From contig CAMPDV010000100.1 in the NCBI GenBank assembly GCA_946699065.1, forward strand, positions 496,001-560,000: a DNA stretch of 64,000 nt. Reading direction: 5' to 3'. Below, piece after piece: positions 13,085 through 24,514 of the stretch. The position numbers and the translations under genes are program-made. The notes beneath the pieces were generated by a model, which was not told the DNA's origin, ran no database searches, and saw only the letters and a list, made by a program, of their open reading frames with translations. The stretch's first letter is position 1; every line of letters begins with the position of its first letter. The DNA comes from Loxodes magnus (taxonomy: Eukaryota > Ciliophora > Karyorelictea > Loxodida > Loxodidae).

Positions 13085-14780
13085 ATGTCTAAAGCAGAAA
13101 TAAAGAATAAAGTATAGATATAAAATATTTCTACAATCAAGGAATAAATTTCTAAGGTAAAGCAGATTAAGAAGGAAAATATAGTTGATAGTTACTAATT
13201 ATCTATCGAAAATTTTGAAATTAACGAGTAATCAAAACCACCTAACACTCCTTTAAGTATTGAAGCTTGCAAATTAACCGGATGTGACCCAACAGATTTG
13301 CTGTATTTACCTTTAGAACAATTCTAGAAAATTAGTTCAGAAGAATATTTGCAGAAAATGCACTATAACTTCCATGAGGCAAAGAGAAGAGGTAATTTTC
13401 TTTAACATAACACATATAGGTCTTATAAGGAATGTTAGAGAGAATAAGCAAAGGATTCTACACCAGAAAAGATATTTGACTGTTCCTAAAAGGAACTTTG
13501 AAAATTCGAATAGTTTTGTCTCAACTCCCTATAGTAAAAAAGATTCATTTACGTCTAGAAATAAATCAGTTGCTTTAAAATAAAGATTACAACCTATCTC
13601 ATCTAGATCACTATCTATAAAAACAAGTGAATTCGAATTAGTTTAAAAGAAGAAAACACAATAAAAAAAGTATTTAAAAAATTTGCTTAAATCAGAAGAG
13701 TAAGCAATACTCAAACAGAAGGAATTATTTTTATTGTAAGAAGCTGATAAAACTAAAGAGGAGTAAATTAGACGCAAAAAGGAAGAAGATGAACAAATAA
13801 AAAATGACGAAAGGAAAAAAAATATAAAGTAAAAAATGATAAGAGAGGAAATAGAAAGATAATAGGCAGAAAAAAAAGCTTTAGATATATAAAAAAGAGA
13901 TTAGGAAGAAAAAATTAAGCTTCAAACTAAAATGCAAGAAAAAATTTTAAATATGAAATAAAAGCAGAAAGAATAAGAAAAGAAAACTCTTTAACATCAA
14001 CTATAAACAGAAAAAAAGTTAATGGAATAGTAAAAAATGCTCTTAGAGAAGATGTACCAAAAAGAATTGTTTGAAAAAGAAAAAAAATTTGCATTAGAAA
14101 GAAAGAAATTAGAAGATTAAAAAAGAATGTAAATTAGGAATTAAGAGAATAACCAAAAAAGGAAATAAACCTTATCATTAATGATTTAAAAGGAAAACAT
14201 GAAAAGTGAAAAGTTTTAATAAAAGTAATCAACTTAAGACAAAAAGTATCTTGAGTATAAAAGGAAAAAATAAGAGATAAAGGAAAAAATAAGACAATTA
14301 GGCTTAGAAAAATCTCAAAAAATATAATAAATTAAGAGCTAAGTAGACTTAAATTTATCTGAAAAGAAAAACTAAGCTCAGTAGAAATAATAAGATATGC
14401 AAAATAAAGTTTAACAATTGAAAGAATAGGCAAAAAATGAATAAATTCTTAGAAATTAGCTATAGAAATTAAAAGAAGCATGAAAATACGAAAATTAAGA
14501 AAGGGTTTAGAATATTTAGAGATATAATAAAGAAAAACTGCAATAGAAGTTATAGTAAATTGATTCTAAAGTTAATGACTTCATAAACGAAAAGAAAATA
14601 ATATTGCAAGAGAGGATAAAAATTAATACCGAAGCTCAACTAAAAAGAAAGAGGATTAAAGATATGATTTACTAAATGCAAGTAGATAAAAAATGGGATC
14701 CAAGCCTACTGTAAGTTTCTAATTTTAGAAGCGTGGTTTTAAGCGATTCGGAAAATGAAAGCAACATAAACAATCTTTGA
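13085..14780 (+). CDS. Long coiled-coil protein with N-terminal 'EACK-GxDP' motif
   Basis: This protein of about 555 residues has an N-terminal domain containing SIEACKLTGCDPTDLLYLPL followed by YNFHEAKRRGLI. This pattern occurs in several ciliary or centrosomal coiled-coil proteins, CCDC177-like among them. From about residue 190 to the end it is an almost uninterrupted charged heptad-rich coiled coil (Lys, Glu, Gln). It finishes with an acidic tail VVLSDSENESNINNL and TGA at 14778. A 28-nt GT-AG intron (13392-13419) joins the N-terminal domain to the rest; without it the frame breaks. One TGA codon inside the coil (EAWKYEN) must be Trp. The family name is an inference from a short motif. 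A structural role in cilia or the cytoskeleton is likely but unproven. Confidence 0.8.
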
Positions 14781-14811
14781 ATTGTAATTTTAATTAAAAC
14801 TTTAAATAAAA

Positions 14812-15168
14812 ATGGCATAGCATGAGAGTGAATTCCTTAAGCAATTGACTCAAGCAGAAATACAATCTAGAGAGATAATCGAGAAAGCTAAGCATGCCAG
14901 AGCTGAGCGTCTTAATGCAGCTAAATTCGACGCTTAGTCAGAAGCTGGAGAGCTTAGGAAAGAATTAGAAGAAAAATATCAAGCAGAATTGTCTAAGCAA
15001 GAATAAGATTAGCAGCTAATGGAGCTTCAGTAAGCTACTATGGAGGAAATAAACAATATAGAATAACAAACTAACAAAAACAAATCCAAAGTCATTGAAT
15101 TCCTGATTTCTAAAGTATTAGAAGTAGACATCAGTGTTCCAGCTGTTTTGAAAGGAGAATTTGCTTGA
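14812..15168 (+). CDS. VMA10: V-type H+-ATPase subunit G
   Basis: This is a complete 118-residue subunit G, the same length as animal homologues. It forms the peripheral stalk of the vacuolar proton pump, together with subunit E, on the cytosolic face of acidic organelles. The diagnostic N-terminal block is intact: ESEFLKQLTQAEIQSREIIE followed by KAKHARAERLNAAKFDA. A long helix of Glu/Lys/Gln follows, and the C-terminus holds a hydrophobic patch, VIEFLISKVLEVDI. TAG/TAA codons fall at Gln positions. The ATG lies only 31 nt after the stop of the coiled-coil gene, and the TGA at 15166 is followed by A+T-rich DNA. Confidence 0.9.
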
Positions 15169-16486
15169 ATTTTTTTAAATACTTATATAAATTATCAATA
15201 TTCAGGAGTAAATCTTCTTCATTTACTTTCTTCCTGTTTTCATTTAGTTCCTTAAGTATAAGGGCTACTATTCAATTTAGATAAAAAACAATTCTCTCTC
15301 TTTAAATATAACAAGTTTTAAATTGTCAAACTTTGCATTTAGCTATTTAATATTCTATTTATTTAATTGGAAAGCATAAATTAAATCGTTGACTTATTAT
15401 ATTCAGAGTAATCACTATATCCAATAGCTTTATATTCAAATTATTAATTTAAATTAAAAAATTAAGCAACTTTATTTACTTTGAATCATTATCTATTGCT
15501 AATTTTTTCGATTAAGAGTATTAATCTTTTAAATGAAATTTTATTTTATTATCTTCTATAGAAAACTAAATATCTCCATAGTTACTTACTTTTACACATC
15601 AAAGATAGTTATATAAAGCTCTTTAATATTAAAATTTTGTATGGCCCAATCTACATTGAGGTAGCAAAATTCTAATTAAAAAGGTTTCAAATATTAAGGT
15701 ATTTTGGAACTCAACATTTACCAAAAAAAGGAATAATTAAAATAACTATAAATTTTATATAAAAGTTATGAAATATTTCTATTACTAAAAGCTTAGAAGT
15801 ATTAATCTATTTTTACATTAAATTAAATATAACTTCATCAATTTTAAATCGAAAAAGTGGTATGAAGATTTATATCCTAAGGTTGAAAATTAAGGAATAT
15901 AAATATTTAAGCAGATAAACGTATTTTAGCTATATATTTTTCTTTTTGGTATACGTTTATTTGAAAAAAGCTAATAAAAACTAGTACAGGAAAGCGATAA
16001 ATATCTTAAAGAAAGTCTAGATATAAATAGTTAAAAATATAGGACATAATGCAAAAGATATTTAATTAAATAAAATTATCAAAGACATGAAATATTTACT
16101 TCATAGTTATATTTTACCTATATTTAATGTTTTATTGATAATTATAAGTTAAACCTAAAAAACTAAAAGTTTATAGTTTCCATTTATTTATTAAATAAAT
16201 AGCGTATTTTAAATTATAACCAGAGCCCTAGCTCTCTACTAATTAAATTTTTCTTATTCTGCTGATTTGCTTTATATTATTTAAATTTTATAATTATAAG
16301 ACATTTTTTTAAGAATCTGATTTTTTGAGTTATTAAATAGGTACAATTTTAAAATGTAGTATTATTTGATTACTAATGCTTTAGATGCTTTTACTAGTTA
16401 AATAATGAATATGAGATATTATTATGTATTTAGAATTATATCAAATTACTTATTTGCCTAATTATTCTGTTTAATATCTAAATAAA
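15169..16486. other. Intergenic A+T-rich DNA
   Basis: About 1.3 kb with no supported gene. It holds runs of A and T and weakly open frames only. Confidence 0.5.
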
Positions 16487-16759
16487 ATGAAGATTATAGA
16501 TAAGATTTTAAGGGTCTAGCAAGCAAGATATCCTTGGCATTATATAATCTTTGCTCTTAATTGCCTTTTGATAACTCCAGGAATAGGAACAATTTTGCAT
16601 GCTTTTATAGGTGTATAAATAAGATATGATCAGATTATAATAGGATGCTTGTAATTCATAATACCTTATCTAGGATAAATTTGGTCAATTTATTGGGGAT
16701 ATCTAATTTTTAGGACAGGAAGATACACAGAGCCAGAAATTTTACCTTGTAAACTTTGA
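16487..16759 (+). CDS. Small two-helix membrane protein, Stum-like
   Basis: This 90-residue protein starts at ATG 16487 in an AAAATG context and stops at TGA 16757. It has a short basic N-terminus and a first hydrophobic segment with the motif NCLLITPGIGTILHAF. A short polar link and a second hydrophobic segment (GCLQFIIPYLGQIWSIYWGYLIF) follow, then a tail ending in LPCKL. The NC-x-x-PG-x-GT-I pattern followed by an I-W-S-I-x-W-G-x-L-I-F helix is widespread in small ciliate membrane proteins and resembles the Stum mechanosensory-protein family. Membrane insertion is clear; the function is unknown. It has no close neighbour, with 1.3 kb before it and 1.6 kb after. Confidence 0.75.
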
Positions 16760-18329
16760 TTTAATTATTTTGCAATTCTTAATATATTAACTATTCTTAG
16801 CCAATCTTCACCTTTTTTCTTAAATCTAAGAGAAGAGATTTATAAATCAACTTAAAGGTTATAAAACTTAAAATAATCAAAACTTACAAGCAAGCCTAAA
16901 TAAAACTTAATATTAGTCTTTTTTCTATTTATTTTTAGGTGTTTCAGAGTAAATCTAAGAAAATTAAACTATTGCTTATCTTATATATAATCAATATAAT
17001 TTTCTATAGATAATTAAGCACATATAGATATATTAATATACCTGTATTTAAAGTAATCTAATATAATTCATATTAAATTACTTTATCTTAATAGAGATGA
17101 TATAATTATCTATAGTCAAATTTTATCTCTATTCTATAGCAAATAAATAAGTGGAACTTATTTTATTATAGAATTAAGTAAAATTTATTGCTTTTGATCA
17201 AGGGCTCTTTATTCGTATTTTAAGACAACTTTCAAACTAATTTCAACAAGTTCATTTTGGTTTAATACTAAATTTTAGTTGCAAAGTTATTAGAAAAAGT
17301 TAATAAATATTGATTACTTAATGGATTTTTACTTACTTTTTAGTAAATAAGTTTTAACTAGAGTGTTTCTAATGAATGTATAAGGATAAGAGCTAGTTAG
17401 ATTATTAAGAGTTAAATATTGAAAATTAACTAAAAGCTTGTTAATTTTCCTTTTTAACTCATCCTATTTTCAGCTAATATTAAATATAAGTTCATAGGAT
17501 AATCATTTATTAACTCTCTTCATAATATAAGATAAGATAGTATCCATCTCACCTATTTGCTATCTCTATTAAATTTAAAATTATATTTGCTGGTCTAGAT
17601 TTGATATAATTTGTATAACTAAGAGGAAATTTCATTATAATATAGCTTTTATTAATTTCAATAACTATTTACACATTCAAAAATTAAAAACCTTTAGAGC
17701 TTAATATGTAAGAGCAATTCCAATCTAATCATAAAGGAGATGTAATTTATATTTTACGAATATATTAGAACAAACCTGCTTTGATATTCGCTTTAATTGC
17801 TATAATTAAGAATAAATGTTATTCATTTTTATCTGGAATCTTTAAATATAGAATCATATAATTTGATAAGGATAAAAATAAATTGCTATATATGAATATA
17901 ATCATTAAATTTAGGTATCTTAGTTTGATTCTTTTTAACCATTTTGCTAAATTTTGCTTTATTAAATCAGAATTTTACATCGATCTAATTCCTTTAACTA
18001 TTCTTAAAATAGTTTGATAATATGGATCTAAATATGAAGATATTGGACTATATTAATGCGTCTAAATAATTTTATAATTGCAATCATACATAATTTCAAA
18101 TAATTAAAACGCTTAGTTTTATTTATATTAGAGTAAAGGGTGCAATTTAATAATATTTATATCAAGTTACTGAAATTGCTTTTTAGGTAGTTTTAATAGG
18201 ATAAAGATATTAGGATTTTAAAGATTAACTTTGTTATTAATTTTAGAGCACAATACTGTTTATTATTTTTAACCATGTAAACCATTTTTCTATGCATTTA
18301 AGCTGAAATTTTCGTTGTAGGGTATAAAT
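16760..18329. other. Intergenic A+T-rich DNA
   Basis: About 1.6 kb between the Stum-like gene and the histidine kinase. No motif, RNA gene or notable repeat was found. Confidence 0.5.
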
Positions 18330-20993
18330 ATGGAAATTTAGGATGAAGCTGCCTATAAAACTTTTTTATCTAATCGCATTAAGTTTACTAACAAACTAAT
18401 GAGTCTGGCAATTGCGATTTTAAGCCTTTCAATTCTCTTGAGTCAGAAGTAGCAAGAAACCCATTTAATTCCAGGAACAATATTTTATTTAAGCTTTCTT
18501 TCATTCTTAAAACTGAAGTTTTTCGAGAGCTAGAATTCGATATTTTTAATCAGCAGAATTAACTACTTCCTGTTAATACTTATCAACATTGGCTTCAACT
18601 CCAATGATCTACACTAAATTATAGCGAAGCTCCTTTACAATAATTTAATCATTTTGCTAGGAAATTTCATGCTCATTTAATTTAAATTTCAGCTTGTATT
18701 CAATACTGTGATCTCTTTGCACTTAGCCTATAGTACGCTTTAGTAAATCTTATTACAGCAGTAAAGCTATTTGATTATAGTTCTGATGGTGCTAACCTTC
18801 ATTTGCTAGACTTTAATTAACTATTAGGGATAAAAAGACCTAATTTAGTAGTTTTAATCTCACTATGATATACAAGAGATGAATGCTCAGCTAGAATTGC
18901 TTAGCTATTAAAATGTTGGAATAGCTGTAATTTCATCTTCCAAACTGCTTTTTATTAACCAAGCTCTTAAGAATCTAACCAGAGATGGAGATATTTTCGA
19001 ACTGTTTAGCAGAATATATTGTTACACCTTCGAAAACTTATAGCATAACGCTAAATAAACTTTAGCAGATAAGCTAAAAACATATAGCAGTTAGAAATCA
19101 GCAGAATAATAAAGTTTAGGAGTGTTTTACTTATAGGATGAAAGTAATAAAAACTAGTATTATGAAGTTAATGCTTAGGCTATAAGCTGATAAAGACAGA
19201 TAGCTATCATTCTAAATTTCCAAAATATTTCCTCCATATTAAAACTGGAAAGGGAAGCCACTGAAAACAAGTATAAAACACTTTTTATAAGAGCTTTCAG
19301 TCATGAAATAAGAACTCCTGTCACAATTATTCAGAGTATTTCAAGTTTCGTAGTGAATAAAGCGAAAAATTTGAAAAATTAGCATGAGCTAGAGAATATT
19401 GTTAAGGATACCTTTAAATAAATATAAATAGAAAGTAACTATCTACTAAGCATTTCAGACTAAACTGTTGATATTACAGATATTCAACAGTCTAAATTTA
19501 AATTACAGCCTTAATTGTTTCTATTTTAGGATTTGATTAAGGAAGCCATAAGTTTGATTTCTTAATCCGCTTCTAGAAAAAATATAGAATTGAAAGAAGA
19601 TTTAGATTCAAAATTGCCAAAAAATGTTATTGGAGATAAAAGACGAATCAAGGATATTATTTGGAATTTTTTACTTAATGCCATTAAGTATACAAAATAA
19701 GGATTCATTGAAGTAAAGATAAAACTTTCATCAAAACCTGTTATTAATATCCCTTATTAATAAGCACAACTTGACTAATTCTCTAAAGACTTAGACTTTT
19801 TCATGTGTTCATTTTCCGTAAGAGATTCAGGCTGTGGAATTAAAAAGGAAATTAAGCAAAATTTATTTAATCTATTCGGAACTAATAAAGGATGCTTAGA
19901 ACGACCTTAAGGTATAGGTTTAGGTCTTTTCTGTAGTTAAGAACTGGCTTTATAATTAGGAGATAGGCCTGTGAAAGTTAATTCGAAAGTAAATAAAGGG
20001 TCTAGGTTTAAATTCTATGCCGTTTTAGCGATTTAATTGAAAAAGAGTTTTTCTTCTAATAATTTAGCTAATTAACTTATGCCATCAAGTTCAAATCAAT
20101 TTTATGGAGTATTTACAACACCTCTTATAAAGCCTTACAAAAGCATCTCTATTAATATGCTGAAAATTTCCAAGTCTCCTCAATTTCAATTGAGGTATTG
20201 CAACAAATAGCAAATTTAAAATTAATGCAAATGTAACTAAATTCTTATAGTAGATGATACAGAAATGATCATAATGGTATTAAGTGAAATTATGAAGAAT
20301 TATAGAATTTAAGAAGCTAGAGATGGATTAGAAGCGTTAGAGAAAGTGAAGAAGCAAATGAAAAATGAATGTTGTAATAGTTTTTAACTAATCATAATGG
20401 ACTGCCAAATGCCTATTATGGATGGATGAATAGCGGCACGAGAAATTAGGAAATAAGGCTATAAAGGACCAATTCTTGGGTATACAGCATATACAAGCTC
20501 AGAAGATCTTACCAGATGTTAAGAAGCTGGTATGGACGATGTTCTAAATAAACCTTCTAAAGATACCATTATATTAGAAAAAGCCGAATAAATGATTCTA
20601 AATTCAAAGCGCGATAGCTAGGATTAAGCAAGCATACAAAAATCAAGAAGTTAAACAAATTTGTAGCTATAAAAGAACAAAAACAGGAAGAAAACTTTTC
20701 TTTAGAGAAATGTAAAGCAACTTGTAGCTGAAAGAACTCTTATGAGTAAAAAAAAGTCTGTGGAGCCTAGAAGGATTTTCCAAAATACATTCTAGGTATG
20801 CAAAATCTAACTATAATATTAATTAAATGATAATTCATTCTTTTTAATGAGATACTAAGCATTTTACTTTATAACTCTATCACTTCCATTTTCAGTTCGC
20901 TTCATCTAATTACCCTAGAATACTTCTACTGATTACTTTGCAATTATTCTATATAGTAAATTACTAAGGACGATTTTTTTAATCTTACTATGA
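18330..20993 (+). CDS. Membrane-bound hybrid histidine kinase with receiver domain
   Basis: This is a two-component sensor of roughly 800-890 residues. The N-terminus carries several hydrophobic segments, so it is probably anchored in a membrane, and is followed by a short PAS-like linker region. The histidine-kinase core has the phosphoacceptor H325 in SHEIRTPVTII. It is followed by an N-box NFLLNAIKYT, G1 box VRDSGCGIKKE, F-box LFNLFG and G2 box GIGLGLFCSQELA. A Ser/Asn-rich linker leads to a complete receiver domain with ILIVDDTEM, phosphoacceptor D691 in IIMDCQMPIMDGW, and the conserved Lys at residue 741 (VLNKPSK). The Trp in MDGW is TGA. Autophosphorylation and phosphotransfer within the protein are therefore expected. 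The coding signal weakens after about 20790. TGA 20991 is the first in-frame stop, but the true end may be earlier if an intron starts near 20795. Confidence 0.85.
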
Positions 20994-21242
20994 ATCTTTT
21001 AGATAATAAAGTTTTTAGTACTAATTAAGATGAATATATCTATAGATATTATATTTGGAAGTAGGAATAGATAACAACAGATAAAGCGTGCTATAAATAA
21101 ATAATTAATAGATTGCGTATTTATAATCAAGTAAGTTAAAGCTAAAAATAGATAAAAACATAAAATAAATGAGATCTAACTAAGAGGAGTGAAGATATCT
21201 TACTTCACATTCAATGAATTAATAAAATTGAATCAAAAGTAA

Positions 21243-21587
21243 ATGTATACAAGTATTGCATAAATAAGCAGAGTATTTAAAAATATGAGTCATACTTAAT
21301 AAAATTTGAGTGGTAAGTTTTATTTTAAGTTATAAGAAAATTAATTTATCTAAAGAGTAAGATAACATTCCACAACAAACAGAGATGTAAAATAAGTATC
21401 TTAGTATCTTTGGAGTCTCTATAATAGCTTTTATATATTAGATGCGTATACTGTACATTATCTTCTATTCAACATATATAATCTTTGTAGACTTAAACAA
21501 TAATTAATGTAAATGTAAGTAAGTCACAAATTTTAATTAGCCTTGCTATTACATTCATAAAAAGAAAATAAGTATAAAAGAAGATGA
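21243..21587 (+). CDS. Small basic protein, unknown
   Basis: A 114-codon frame starts MYTSIAQISRVFKNMSHTQQ and ends LLLHSQKENKYKRR before TGA 21585-21587. The middle contains an aromatic helix-like segment (SQYLWSLYNSFYILDAYTVHYLLFN, given here only to show its nature) and then a basic, Gln-rich region. It looks protein-coding but matches no family I know. A GT-AG segment near 21515-21540 might be an intron that would change the C-terminus. The kleisin gene begins about 170 nt downstream on the same strand. Confidence 0.45.
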
Positions 21588-21758
21588 ATAAGAAGAGAAT
21601 AAGTTTAATTGATTTAAATGGAAATCAAAAGGATTATTTAAATCCTATATCTAAAGATTTATTAGTTAGCTTAATTTTTAAATTAAAATGTAAATCTAAT
21701 AGATATCCTCATATCCTTTTAAGGAAAAAGCTTACTAATTATCATAAACATTAAGACT

Positions 21759-23252
21759 ATGGAACTAAAAGAGGAACTGATTATGAATAAAAAAAGTGAA
21801 CTACATAAAATTTGACTTGTAGGAATCAATAAAGAAAGCAAAAAAATTACTGCTAAAGCATTGCACAAGATGAATTTGATTAATCTGACATAATAAATTT
21901 AGAATTTTCCTTCAAAATCTCTGAAACTTAAATCAAATTTGCTTTTTGGGTTAATTAAAGTTCATTCTCTTATACTAGAGAGATGGATTATGCTTGCAAA
22001 TAAACTCCAAGCTGAAATTCAGTTTTGTTTTTAGGATAGTTAATTAAAGAATAGCAACAGAGCTAACAATAAATAAAGAAGAAGAAAGTAAAAAGATATA
22101 ATGAAAACTCCTATTTCACTGCAAGACTAACTAGGAATTTAAATAGATCCATAAAAGACAATAGAAAATTAAATGTCTAATGTTAAATTGATGCAAATTT
22201 TATCTACTGCTTATACAATCAATTAAGGAGATTCTAAGATTTAGTAAAATAGCACTGGTGACTTGAAATAACCTTAGTTAGATTTCAATCAATAGAGCTT
22301 TGGTCTTGACTTCGAGTTTGAAAATAACTTAAACTAAATATAGAATTAAGCTTAGTTATAAGACTCAAATTTGGATCAGATTTACATTAAAAATGAAATG
22401 GACGATCAAAATTTATAGAGGGATATTGAAAATTTCAGCAACAAGAAGAAACTTAGAAATAACAAAAAGGAAAGAAATGTTATTGATAATGAAATTGACT
22501 TGAAAATTTAAGACCCTAAAAATAGAGAAATTCAAATAAAGAGTTTACTCAAATCTAAAATGGATAATTTGACACAATCTAACATGGATTAAGCAAAAGA
22601 AATATTTCGTCTGCTAGTTGCTCCTTTTTAGCCAACAAATGAGATAATAAGAAAAGTATAGAAGCAATAGTAAATTTTATTAATGACAACTAATGACCAG
22701 AATATAATTAATTTTCATTATTAAGACATAAATATAATGAGTGAGCAGTAGAGTTTTTATTTGAATGACTAGGAATAGTAGTTGTAAGGTACTTCAGAAA
22801 AAGATCAATTAAGTAAAGAAATTTTATAGATATTTTCTTAAAACTCAGTATAAAGCAATGCAAAAAATTTTGAAGTTTGCTCTACATTTATGACATAAAT
22901 TTAATTTACTTAAGAAAATATATAAATGACTGCAAGGAACTGCTATGTTAAAAGTCAAAAAGATAAAGAAGTACTCAATTATTTAATTAAAAAGTAGAAA
23001 AGGTAGAATAAAGATTTACTTGCCTTAACTGAAATAAATAAAGGCTGTAAAAGAAATACAGCTTCAAAGTCATTTTTGTCTTTATTATTTCTACAGGCTA
23101 CTGGAGATGTAAATTTATATTAGCAAAGTCTAAATACCTTTGAAGACATTTCAATATAAATAACTAAATTGGGTTATGAAAGCATCGAAAATTGCAAATC
23201 TTAGAGCAAATGGCTACTTGACACTAATTAGAACGCAGGAGTTACATATTGA
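21759..23252 (+). CDS. Kleisin subunit of cohesin (Rad21/Rec8 family)
   Basis: This 497-residue kleisin would close the SMC1-SMC3 ring of cohesin in the nucleus. The N-terminal Rad21/Rec8 domain is recognisable from about residue 12: HKIWLVGINKESKKI and ALHKMNLINL. These are followed by LLFGLIKVHSLILER, equivalent to the family's LLLG-V-RIY block. The key Trp is a TGA codon. The central 300 residues are divergent, acidic and Gln/Asn-rich, as usual for the family. The C-terminal winged-helix block is present: TASKSFLSLLFLQATGDV, then LYQQSLNTFEDISI, matching the F-LL-LA...L-Q...F-DI-I pattern. No intron is needed. The start lacks the common MFYS beginning; an upstream exon cannot be excluded. 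It is shorter than animal Rad21 and could be mitotic or meiotic; sequence alone does not decide. Confidence 0.8.
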
Positions 23253-24514
23253 TCTACAAAATTTAAAACATTTGATAGCAATTTTTTTACTCAATCCTAT
23301 TTTTCATTTTTAAAGATATTTCTTGATTCTAAAATTATATAAATAGTGGCTAATTTATAATTGTAATACAATTACCATAATTAGAATACTTAATCTGATT
23401 TTTGAGTTAATTAATACTTTTTAATAATTAATAACTAAGTATTTTATCAATTTACTCAGATTCAAGTGTTTTCTCTTATTATTAACTAATTATTCTTTTA
23501 ATTTATCTAAATTTTATAAGTTTTATTCATAATATACTTTTAAGATAATTATACCTTTAACATTAGTTTCATATTAAACTTGCTATAAATTATTTTAATT
23601 TCTTATGATTATTAAAGTCCTGCTAAAGATATTAATTAGAATTAATTAGTAATTTAGCATTTATATTTATATACAATCTTTTATATAATTTTATTTATGA
23701 TATATTACAAATCTGAATCATTATAACTTTTACCTAAATATCTAGCTTTCTTTTATATTTATCTTCCTTTTTTAGCATTAATAATTTTAAATTTGCAGAT
23801 TGTAATAAAAAAGAATCTTATAAAGATGTTTTATTACTAGCTACTTTTATTCTTTTAATAAACACCCTAAATAATTTTTTAAATATAAACATTTAGATAT
23901 TTCTAATCTTACACTTTCAACTATATAATATCTTTATATCCCTAAACGATTCTTTGTTTTATAATAACTTCTTTTAGTCTATATTCTTTTATATTCATAC
24001 TTACATAATATTTTACCTCCTCTTGCTATTTATATAGCTGATGATATTCCTATATCTTGAAATAAGGAAAAATTAGAAATAATTATTTTATTCACAATGA
24101 AATATTGATACTTAACTAGTGACTAAATTCTAGTAGATCTCTTAATGCTATTAAATTTACTTTTTTCCACTTCATAATAAATAGATTATATATTAGCTTA
24201 TTAGTTATAATTCTAGATTTATATATTTAAATATAAGTTTGCTATTAGAACTCTTATTTTATATCCTACTACATTCTGTTGCTAAAAATACAGGATTTTC
24301 TTAATTTATCTTAACACTTGGAAGACTTAGATTTTTTTATTCTAGATAGATCTATTTTATTGGAATAAGTTATATTTACCCACTTTAAAGGTAAATTTTT
24401 TTTCTCATTAATTAAATTAAAAACGTATTTTACAGCTTTTTATCTAATATTTCTAAATAAATAATTAGTTCTCAAAGATAATCGATTTAATGTCTTAATA
24501 GATAAAACTCTAAT
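23253..24514. other. Intergenic A+T-rich DNA
   Basis: About 1.3 kb of A+T-rich sequence with no supported feature. Confidence 0.5.
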
